Source: Atriophallophorus winterbourni
Lineage: Eukaryota; Platyhelminthes; Trematoda; Plagiorchiida; Microphallidae
Direction of reading: 5' to 3'
Assembly: GCA_013407085.1 (NCBI GenBank)
Contig: JACCGJ010019028.1
Span: forward strand, 1 to 64,000
DNA: 64,000 nucleotides
Every line of letters starts with the position of its first letter. Position 1 is the first letter of the stretch. Made by a program: the position numbers and the translations under genes. The notes beneath the pieces were generated by a model that saw nothing but the letters and a program-made list of their open reading frames with translations, did no database searches and was not told the origin of the DNA. Of the stretch, positions 22,601 through 34,600 are shown piece after piece.

Positions 22601-25600
22601 ATTGTTGAAAACCGTGTATCATCTTGTCCGAACTCTCGTCAATAGCACCCCGGGATTCCCACTTGTATTTTCTTCCTCATATCTGTCTAGACCTGGGCAA
22701 CATGACTGTATCTTAGCTCACATGCAGTGTGTGACTGTGCGGCACTTTGCCTCGTCCAGGTTTGTGGTTTCATGCATATCCCGGGATTCTTCGGGAATCT
22801 GTGTGCGTCTACTGGCGGTACTGTTCCGATCCTCGTTAGAAACACTTAAGGGATTGTTCGAATGTAATAATCGAAGGACAATGTGCCTGTTCTTTGGTGT
22901 TGCGTAATATCTCGGGATATAAGTAACTCGGGCACTTGACGCACATCCGTCTCAGTGGCTCAGCATTCGACCTACTCACACGCTGAACGCATTGATGTAT
23001 GAAATCACAAACCGGATCAAGGTAAAGTGCCGCACAGTCATAGACTGCAGTAGTATGATCCCATTCGCTCTCATACCGAGTAAACAGAGCGGAAGCAATG
23101 CCCGAGTCGTGGCTCAGCCGACATTCCACACAGACTCGAAGCTCGTGGTGTGATTCTCTCGATTACTTCAAATTCGGTGGAAAATCAACCAGTTTGCAAA
23201 GGCTTGCAGCTTTGAATATTTGGTGTTCGATCTATTCTTGACTGGAAAATTACTATGCACTTTTTACTGCAGTGGCACCGCGGTGAAGGCACGCGCCTTG
23301 CAGGTCCAGTTCTTCAACTCCCTCCGCGGTTACACATTTCGGAAAATTGTGCTTACTCTATTTCCCCACCATATGCAGGTACAAAATGGGCACCGAAAAT
23401 AGTCGTCATCATCAGTGACAGCATTACACCGATAGCATGTAGCGAGTGCTTAACTGCAATCATGACATGTTAAAATCCTAAACAGATGGGGAAGGGTGAG
23501 ACCTAATCCTGAAAGACGGGTTGCCCCAACGATAGCTAGTTTAGCAATCGAAACCTTCATCGACTTGATCCAACACAAAGCCTAACTACCGTTTCAACGG
23601 CGTAATTCCGAGTTAGAAGTGGCAAAGAAAACCGATTATTTGTCATTCATAATACGTGAAATGAACTGAGGCAACGTAGCAAGCTGCCCATAGGGCAAAA
23701 CCACGCCGTATCCTTACGGAAGAAATCATAGATAAGCACCAGTCTGACGGGCCTCAGGCGTCTTATACGGAATAAAAAAGCAGGTTTTGCGAAATAGAGG
23801 ATAATCAAGACTTTATAAACTGCATACGATGGGATCTTTTTAAAGCAATTGATTAATTTTCAATTCAATTAATTTTGAACTTCATGTTAACTGTTGCTTT
23901 CTTCTTGAAAAGCTCCTGTCGTTATCGATTGTTTCGCTGAATCTATTCCAACCGTTCTAGATGTCACTGACACTGACTCAGAAGAAGAAACACCGGAAAA
24001 TTGCGGGCGTAACGGAAAGCGCAGTGGTTCCGGTCTTACCGAGGTGGGCAAGCATCGAATCAAACACCGGGAATTGTTTCTTTCTCGACAGACTGAACTT
24101 CTTCCCGCGACCCATATCCGAGGTGAGCTTTAATCAGCCTCTTCGATATGCAACAACCGTTTCTCGATATCTGCTTGTGTTCACACGTTTATCAATTTAT
24201 AGGTAAATGCTCTGTTACGCTGTACAACGAGGCGGAACCGTTGTCCAATTATTTGTCACGTGAAGATGCGTTCTATTACAAGCTCATCTACGATCCCGTT
24301 TCGAAAACGTTGCAAGAGGATCGAGGAGCAATGCGAATCGGGTCGGATCATCAGTCAGAAATCCAACCCCTTCTCACACCCTGTAAGTGACAACAGATAG
24401 GTTTGGTTTATCGCTTTCGTTGGTTATTGCTTCGTCTTGAACAACGTGTGCTTGCGAAACCATCCCACCCATATCTCATTATGTCCTCCGTGAATGTGCA
24501 GTGCTTCAGTACCGCGCAGTTTTGACAACCGTACTACGCTGGAATCTCACTGTCATTCACCTATATATCTGTCTAGGCCTGAGCAACCCACGTGCAGTTT
24601 ATAACTGTGCGGCACTTTGCCTGGATCCAGGCTTGTGATGTCATGCATACATACATACTACGTTCTCGCGGTGTTTGGTTGAGTATTTTTTGCGCTTCTG
24701 AATTGTTTTCCACTCGCCTTCTCTATTTGTACACGAAATCATGGCAAACATAGTAGCCGACGTAAAGTTTAATATCTGGAAAGTTGCTCAATTTGAGATC
24801 TATCTCATATTATGAATTTTTTTTAATTCACTTACACAGCTTTTTCGGGATCATCATCGTCATCAAAGTCAGCATTACACCGGTAGTACGTACCAAATGC
24901 TTAACTGCCATACAACCATGAAAAAGTAAAATCCTAAAAATGGGGAAGGGTGGGACTTAAATAGCTACGGATTCTATAGAAGAGTAAGCTCAAACAAACT
25001 GGGATGAGGTGCCTACACCTCGAATGGAACATGCATTCAAACAAGTTTCGTGGACGAGTAGAGCGACATCCGCACGACAGCTTCTTTGCGGCTTTCACTA
25101 CCATGCATCATAACAAGCTTTCCTGACCACGCCACTTGACAATATACATGGCTAAGCAAACACTCGAAGAGGATGCTTTGTGCAAGACCGCCATTGAACA
25201 CGGTTTCGGAACATATCCTGAAGCGTATCTAACAATTGCGATCTCTGATCGCAGGGACCACAGCCTGGAAGACGTGCTGCGCCGACTTTAGAAATGGTTA
25301 GCATTGAGGGTTTTTAACTGCCTATGCTACGTGACAGTTTGACCACCCCGAGATTTACGCCAATCAGCATGTGGCGTCGCAAAAGAATCCGTTTTGTAGG
25401 TCGGTGTTCTGGCATCCGTAAAACATGACCCTACCAGCGTAACCTATGCAGGTTGATCTGCTTCTCTATATCAACATTACTACCGAATAACTTATTTCAG
25501 AGAGCATCGTTGCATATGCGACTGCGACAGCTAACCTTTTCGAAATATGCTAATAAATCCTTTTTGTATTTGTGTCCTATCGGTTTTCGCCATCACCGGG

Positions 25601-28600
25601 ACCGTATCAGGTGTCAACAGCGTTATGTACTCTGATTAACTAATTATGGAGTCATTCGTTTTATCACCCACGGCAGACCATTTTTCTCATTGTTTTCTAC
25701 TTATGCTCCTTTTACTTTTCTAGCTGAAACCGATCCTCGTTTTTCTGCGAACCTGGAACAACTTGTATGGAAACCAGGATCTCTGTCCGATGAACAAGTT
25801 GACATGTTTTGCACCCTAGCCAGAGCCGTTGGTACTTTGGGCCGAGCGTATGATACATCTTCCGCTACCCGGGAACCGTTGCTACTAGACGCGGCAGCTT
25901 GTGCTGGCCGTGATATCACCAGACAGCATGCACACGACATTCTACATCAGGCAGGTTATGACCTGAAGAAAGCAATTGATCTACTATTACCCGGTGAGTA
26001 TATTTTTTCTCTAAACCAAGACACTCACTGAGTTTGCGGTAACTTGTCTGTCTCCTGAGTGGTGTATATTTAACACGTCATTTTTAGTGTTTGCCAAACA
26101 TTATTTATCATTATCAATCAAGTCAATGCGAACCTGCTGTTTATTCATAAAAATTGGACTGGAGAATCACACAGGTTTACAGGGATCAGTGAAATACACA
26201 TGGAATAAAAACTTGTGAAAGAGTAGAATGGCCCCGGTACGGCAGATTTCCCACTACTTTGACACGTATCCATTATCACAAGTTTTCTTCATCACCTAAT
26301 ACCACACTTGATTCATCGAGCATTTCGACACGAAAATCACTACTCAGTATAGTTCGGAGCTATATGTTTTGCATCCAAATTTCATTTTCTGCCACTAGCT
26401 TTATTCTTATTTGGTGTTAAACCAACGCATGAGTATGCGATGCAGATCGCTATCCAGCTCGACTCCCAACTCTCAAGGGCACGTCTCATATACATGAACT
26501 AAGAGAGGGTGGACATCCGTATAGAAAGCACACAATTCTGTTTTAAGATTACCCTCCTGTGCGAGATTGACTTTCAACTATGAAAACACAACATGTTAGC
26601 CTTAACCTAGCCTACGCTTAATCCAAGGCTTAGTCATGAAGGAATTGAGGGATTTAAAGAGTGGGACATGACCGATCGACAACCATGGAAGTATAGGTGG
26701 TGAGGTGGTAAACCTTGCAAAAATGCTTTGATTTTGTTAGCATCGCTCCCAAACTTATTCGTTTATCGAAACAGTGTCCAAAAGTCTTCAGCATTGGAAT
26801 GCGCTTACCATGCGCAGCAACGTTACATTGCACAATCCGGTCGTACACTGCTTAACATTTACTTGAACGGAACTTATGGCAATGGAAACATTCCCTCCTC
26901 CATCTTATGTACGAATTGAATTCATCATCATCATCATGAACAGAATTACACCGGTATCAAGTACCGAATGCTTAACTGAACCTGTAAGCATATATACACG
27001 GGCATGAGGTGCCTACATCTAGAATCACACTTGCATTCAATCAAGTGTCGTTTATGACTAGAACGACATCAGCATGATTGCTTCCTTGCGGTTTTTACTG
27101 TCACGCATCACAACAAGTTTTCCTCACTACTTCACTTGATAACATACAAGAGTATTGGTTTAATATTGAATCAACAGCATTCTCAATTAAAAATCCTAGT
27201 AGAACTTCATCCGAAAGTGTAATTTCTAGGCTCCCAGAGTGTGGTGTTACAGCCGTACCACCATACGAGCGGTAACCAGGAATAGGAATAACCGCATACG
27301 GATGGAGATTACTTGTTGATGCCTTTATCCACGCAAATTTAGCAGATTTTTATCGATTATACATCTATTTTTATCGGTGTTTTGGAGTGGTGTGTATGTG
27401 AATTTGTTGGATGTTGTGTGTTCGCTGAGCTTGTTTCTTGCGAGAAGCTAAGTTGACGATGTCATCTAGCTTGATAACCCTTGAGTCGACTCCACAGATT
27501 ACGTAATACTGCAAGTAGAAATCTCGTTTTTGAAAGCGGAACTGGTGCCGGTTAAGCACCTAATACGTGACGCTGTCTACAATTCCACATATGTTCCAAA
27601 CTGTAATGGATTATTTTTCTCTTCCCAAGCGCTGATCTTTTGATCATTCCGTACTTGTTCTTTTCTAGATGGCCAGCCAGTCATCTGTCGTGATCAGCTT
27701 GAAGATTGGTCTGCTAACGAAGCTCACTTATTTGAAGAAGCACTGGAAAAATATTCCAAATTGTTCCCAGATATCCTTAGTGATTATCTTTCTTGGAAAA
27801 CGCCGAAGGCCTTGATCGAGTTGTATTACTTTTGGAAGACAACCGACCGTTACGTTCGTCAACGTCGGACAAAGCAAGCAGCTCAGGAACACCGGCTCAA
27901 ACAGGTATACATTCCGAATTACAGCAAGCCGAATCCATCGGTTCTCTACACTGGATCCGACAAATCGGCTCGTGGCTGCGAAGGTTGCGCTGGTGAGTAA
28001 ATCTCAACGTCATCCTTGTTTTCTTCTATCCCCTACTGTTCCGCATTGTTTGTTTTTTATTCTCCGTTCACAGTGACTTCATCGTCCCAATGGTACGCTT
28101 GGGGACCGCAGAATCTTTCCTATCGTTTGTGCACCACTTGCTGGAATTATTGGAAACGTTATGGTGGTCTGAAAAACTCAGCCCCCAAGAGTAAGTGTTT
28201 GGAACTTGCCACAATCGGCGCGTTTGCATGCGTGCCCAATTTAACCGATTGATGTCTTCACTTCAGACGGGAACCCAGAATCTCCTGGCGGTCGTCCTTG
28301 TCCGGAACAACGAGCTCAAGGTATTTGGTGACCTCCTTATGATAGAATGTTATCGTTTGTTGCCTCATATATGCACGGATGTGCAATCGTGCAGCACTTC
28401 TGTGCTGTGCGGCACGGCCAACTGTAGTGAACTGGATACTGAAGCACGCCGGAGTCTCACTACCATTTCTATTCCATTCCTCATATCTGTCTAGGCCTGG
28501 ACAACCTGACAGTATCTTAGCCCATATGCAGTCTCTGACTGTGCGGCACTTTGCATGGATCAGGCGTGTACTTTCATACCATACCATACCTAAAAGCGAT

Positions 28601-31600
28601 TGAATTGTTATACGTTTCTCGTTGTTTCGATTATTCGACGCAGTACTCCTGGAGTCGTGCACACCATCAGTTCCCCGTGGTTAATCTTTTAGAAACGCCC
28701 ATACAATTGATCTGGAATATTGTGCGCTTGTTTTCTGTAATCATTTACACCCATGTGCTGCTATGAGTGCTGGTTTTAACATTACACAGTTTTAATTGAA
28801 CCCTCATTGACTGTTGTATGAAGTCACAAGCCTGCATCCGGGCAAAGTGCCGCACAGTCGTAAATTACTCGCACGCTAGATACTGTCAGGTTGCCCAGGC
28901 TTAAACAGATGTGAGAAATAAAAATAAAAATGGCAGTGAAACTCCCACGTGTTTTCGCACGCGGGTGACTGCCGGTGTCACTTCACTTTAGCACCTGCGC
29001 AGTACGAGAGTACTGCACGATTCCGCATCCCTGCACAGTTTGCGCGGCGTGATAACTTCCATTGCTTTTACCTTTTCGCTCTCCTGCTCAAACTGGGTCT
29101 TCGAAGCTGGGTGGCAACAGTTCATAGAACGAAGTCACGCCAACCCCCTGTTCCGTATCCTGTCTATCGGAGCCCTTATTCCTGTTCCAAGTACCGCCTT
29201 GTATTATTACTAACCAGTGTTCGAATTCATCAACACGTTACATGTTTTGTGCGTGCACTTTTTATCTAATCACAATGTATACCTATGCAAGCTTTTCTAC
29301 GTTTTATAGATCGTGCCGCAACGCGTCATTCCCAGCCTTCATCCCAGTCGTCCTCTTCCGTCACGGATGCCAAACCCACCGGTATTCTCGGGCCCCATTC
29401 GTTCCCTGTGGAATTGGTAATGCTAATATCTTTAATCTACCGCTTACCCTTGAATCGATAAAGTTCGCTCAATGCGGCAACGATAATGATAATAATAATT
29501 AATCTTTTAGTCGGTCAGCCTTTCTCTTACGCTACCTGTTTCATGTTTGGTATATTCATGGAGTAAAGAATATAAACCGCTTTGATGAACTCATTTGTAG
29601 TCAGTGATGGGAATGTGGGCGCCGCAATAAGTTAATCATTTCAAACGTCTTGAGCGTTTGACACGGTAGCACTCGGTGATCATGTATCAGAACACCATGG
29701 CTCGTTGTACGAACTCCGTTGAACAGTGGTTTCAAACTATAACTTTGTTTGTCACTTTCCCACTGTCTCGTGCCCCACCGAACCCAATCTTTCGATCTCC
29801 ACCTGATGACGGCAAACAGTCAGAAACAAGCTATAGAGTGCAACCGTGTGGATGTGAGCACAACCATGCATTCGTTAGTTTAAGTGACTTGACTCCAACT
29901 TGGATAATGTGACGACCGAAGTGGGATTGATGTCCATGTATTGACCACTGGATAGGACTGACTGATATGAGACGCGAGAAGAATTTTCTTGAGCCTGGAA
30001 ACTTTTGAAAATGTGATGGAAAAAGTTAGATGGAAGCTCCATTCTGTAATATCCATTACCCATCGAGTATTGCGGTGTGTGCAGCCCTCGGATATTAAAC
30101 AGTTGCTACGTTCGCCTCATGGCTCGGTTAAAAATGAACAATGAGGCTTCAGATAACACTCATTGCAGCATCATCATCAATATCATGTAATCTTTTGATA
30201 GGTGACAAACACCGAGAAAATAATACATAGACGGCATTACGAATGAGCTCAGATAGCTACGGAAACTGTAGGTGCATTGACGCAGGAATATCCTGGCAAA
30301 CAAATAGATCATGCCAAGTTTTTGTTGCGTTCACTGCACCCCAACAGGTTTTGCTGGAAGCTCTTCACTACGCGACCGACATTGACGTGATTTCTTTCTT
30401 GCAAGTGACTACTGCAATATCAGATGGCTTGAGATGGAAGATGCTAAAGCTAGATACACTTTAATTCTTCATAGCCCTCATTTTACCTTATCTGGCTTAC
30501 ACGCTCATTCAGAGTTTGGTGCAGTAAACGAGCTGGCTGTAGTATAAAGCCACACTAACTTTTCTGTTTACCTTTGCCTCTGTTGCCTCAAATGACCCAG
30601 TCATTCGGAAGGCGACCTTCTTCAGACCAATTCCAGGTTACTTCATTAATGCATTATTTAAAGGTTTCAATTGCCTCAACACCAGAGTTACGATTTGCGT
30701 GCTTTACACGCTAAACTATAGGTCACCTTACTTACAGCGCCGTTTTAAAGCTGCTTTTCAATCTATCATGTAGCCAAGAACAGGCGTTTGCTGTGCTTTT
30801 TGTTGTTGCTATAATCCTCTGCGCTTACCGTCAATTACCGGTTTCGTGCCATTATCCCGTATCAGTTTATCTTATGTGAGCCATGCAACAATATATTGAT
30901 GATGATCAATTGAGGGCCAGAATGCAGATGTCAAAAGCGAGACTTCATATAGTTTGATACGGAAACCGTAATCAGTAGCAGTGGACCGCAGCCTTCAGCC
31001 GATCCTCGCATTCCGATGTAATACGATACCATCAGATGGACCTTAGCGCAACAACGTAACAATGATTATAATATCAATGGTGTCTGATTAGTTTGCAACC
31101 AAGATCTAAATGTAGTCGCCTTAAATTCGTGCTCGGGTAACCTGGCACTATCGAAACAATCTCTTAGAATGTACGCCACTTTGCATAACTCAACGCTTGC
31201 ACTTTCATGCATTCTAATTCACCGTATTTTATTTGTTGGCTTGAGGGTATTCCCACTCAGCAACATGTGGATGGTCTCTTTTGAAGCGTTGCCTGTTGAA
31301 CTCACGTGTCTAGTTCCTCATTCTTCTGTTTTAGCTAACGTTGCTTGCTTCCCCAATTCAATCATTTACTGGTTTAGTCCAGGTCAAACAACTCTGTCGA
31401 CAAGTCTTTTTTGTATCGATCGTCGGTAATCGATTCGTCGTGATGGACCAAAAAGCACGATCGATCGCGTGTACACGTGGCGCTCTACCGTCCACCACAC
31501 TGCGCAATGTACAACGGCCGCACCCATGTTTGGCGAACTAAACGTTTTGTGTGATGTTTGTTAACTGGCCAGTTTGTACGCTTGTCGATGTGACATTCAT

Positions 31601-34600
31601 GCACACACGTGCCCGAGACAGATGCTCGTGGGTACGCGCGTTTGTCCACACACACACACCAACAATCGATCAATCGATCGACCTCCGAACATACCATGGC
31701 GACGTCCTCTTTGTGGTCAAACACACAAACGCACACCAACAAGGGTCAGTGGTTTGGGTGGCAATGATGGAAGCTCGTTCAGAGCACGCATTGTTGTTGT
31801 CATCTTTCGAGTGGTCAATTTGTTAAACTTTCAAGGTCCAACTCGATGGCGTTGCTTTTTCACGAAGCATCGTGTTCATTCCATGGCTGGAATGCTTTTA
31901 CGCAAACTTCTCTATTTCCCTTGCAGTCCTATTCCGGGGTGAACACGGCACTGAACACCTCAGACTGTATCATTTCTTCTGCTGGACCGCGAGGCACGCA
32001 TTGCTTTCGAACACCCCCGTTTATCCGCATAGCTCGTATCCTTTGTCCGCATTTGGTCCGACCATCAAGGCTTGCTCGAAGACCTGGTAAACCTGCAAAC
32101 ACTAGTGTAGATAAGAATAAAAACCCAATCTCTGATAATTTCAATATGGAACTGTCAGAGGTATCGATCAATACTCTTCGTACCACAGGTATGTTCTCGG
32201 GCCTTGTGGATTTTTTCTGTTAATCATAAAACTTTTTTGATTCTTGTTTACCGACACTCACTATTTTTCGCCACGCTTTTTCATGTAACTCAATGTGAAA
32301 TGTTTTACATGAACGTACTCTGTGTCTTCAGCAAGGCACTGAAATTCAGGCTAATGTTTCCTTTTACCTTGATCTATGTTTAAAATCACAAGCCTGATCC
32401 AAGCAAAGTCCAAGACTGCACTTGGATAAGGTACTCTTAGTTTGCCCAGGTCTAGACAGATTTAGGAAAGGAAAATAACAATGGCAGTGAGACTCCAGCC
32501 TCTTTTCGTATGCCGTTTACTACCTGTGGCAAATCAATTAAGCACGGTGCTAGCTTCACGACTACCTTGATTGAGCTGCGGAAAACCGAAGCCGCTTTGC
32601 TTTCCCAGAGCACAAGACATTACCATTTTCTTCATAAGCTACACTGACATTTGTTATATGAATTCATAAGATTGGGGTTCGCTAGTGTCGCGCGCTCACA
32701 GACCACTCATGGGCTGCGATACTTTTAGATTGCTCAGGTCCAGATAGATATAAGGATAGAGAAATGGGAGTGTGACTGCAGTGTGTTTTTGCATGCAGCT
32801 CACTGCCGGTGGCGAATCAATTTTATTCTGGTGTTACCTGCGTAGTATAGAAGTACTACATCATTGCACATCCGGGCCTAGGACTAGGCAACCTGCTAAT
32901 GTCTAAGCACACGCCCAATCTGTGACTGTTTGATAGTTTGCATGGATCCAGCTTGTGATTTCATATACATTAGTAGTAACTTTGTGACAGGCGTAAGATG
33001 GCGGATTCAAAGTATCCTTTAATTTTCAGGAAGGTTTTATCTATCGCGACACACGAAAGAGCGCACGTTTAGTTTAAATCACCGCCGGTGTTGGCCAAAA
33101 TTTGATTGTTTTTCCATTGCTGAAGCATAGAGCCCAAAACAAACCGCGCAACATGCTGCATGATGATGTTCTCTAGTCGCGACAAACTTGTTCTCAACCA
33201 ACTGCTTCCGTAGTGCATTGGTTGTCGCCTTCCTTGCTTCATACTAGTCACTATCATGCACGTTGCCTCAGAGTCGACATATGGCAGTTTCGTCCTTAGC
33301 AGCAAGCTTCATTGATTCTTTCACGGTACGCTCGGATTTACAATAAGAATTCCGCTCGGTTTGTAAGATGATACAGAAAGAAAGCGTGCCGAGATCAGCC
33401 TCAAGAAAGCATATTTTCTGTTGATATTCTTTTTGTCATCAAGCTATGCAACATCGTCAGTTAAAATTCCTGCAAAGTAATGTTACTCGTCTCGTGTGCT
33501 CTGATTTATGTAGTTTACTAAGATTTAGCTGAAAAATCAAGGAAATTAATGCAGCCAGTAATCCAGGCAATGTCCGAAAGCTGTTTCCTTAGGATCTAAA
33601 AATGTCGCAGTCAGGGAGACGTTTGCACGGACGGTATTTTAGTCGTCAACTTGTTTACTTTGGCCAGAAATTTTCTCGAACAATTTATTTGGCCAGCTGC
33701 AGTTGACCCGTCAACTCCTACTTGACGGATGTGCAATCGTGCAGCATTTCTGTGCTGTACGGCTAACATCGTGCTAAATTGATTGGCCATCGGTGGTGAG
33801 CTGTATGCTGAAACAAGCTGGAGTCTCACTACCATTTCTATTCCCTTCTCATATCTCTCTAGGCCTGGGCAACCTGACAGTATCTTAGCCCACGTGCAGT
33901 CTCTGACTGTACGGCACTTTGCCTGGATCAGGCTTGTGCTTTCATACATACATACATACATACTTGACGTGAAACTTGTTCAACTGGTCTTGAGACCGCT
34001 TACTTTGAGCTTTAAAGCTACTGATCCTAATGAACTAATCCCGCTTGTGTGTATTGGAGGTGGTGTTTTGTTACCAAATGCACTTAATGTTGTTTTCACA
34101 CATCTGATGTTTAATTAATCTTATATGTCGTCGGAGGAAACAGGGCGGAAGACGTGGTATGTTGCATGGCAAAGCTCGAACTTTTGACATTTCGCCTTTG
34201 TAGGATGTTTTATCGCATAGTGGTATGGCCGTTAAGCATTGGATACTAGCTTCGGGTTTAATGCTGGTAATGAATCCCTATCCTAACAGGTCATCATTTC
34301 ACATTTTTGTAGTATGTGTATCCGTTGGTTATCCTTATGACTTGTGTTCCCATCCTAAATCTTTTCTCAAAGCTCGTTGCTTTGTGCTTGTTGCTCTTTC
34401 GTTTTATTAAAAACTCAAAGCGTTTCGTTTCCGAACTTGTTGCAGTTCAACCAATCCTCAGTCGGATCCCCGATCCATCGTCGTTGCTGCATCGTCGGCG
34501 AGCAGTGCATCGTGTGGATACAGTGATCCAGGCCATAGCCTTAAGCAAGGGAATCGTGCTTCAATCCACTGAGCACCAACCCGTTTGTACAGCCCCTTCA

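Noticed and set aside
25701..25940. 79-codon minus-strand ORF
   Set aside because: It is antisense to the ELM2-encoding exon 6.
28258..28662. 134-codon minus-strand ORF
   Set aside because: It mostly translates an inverted repeat A copy plus intron DNA; similar peptides appear wherever that repeat occurs.
31551..31942. ORFs upstream of MTA exon 10
   Set aside because: They cover intron sequence before the TTTCCCTTGCAG acceptor. Only the part from 31927 fits the incoming phase and the family.
33726..33963. repeat A as a tRNA-derived SINE
   Set aside because: I could not find a convincing pair of A and B boxes in the head of any copy, so no tRNA origin is claimed.
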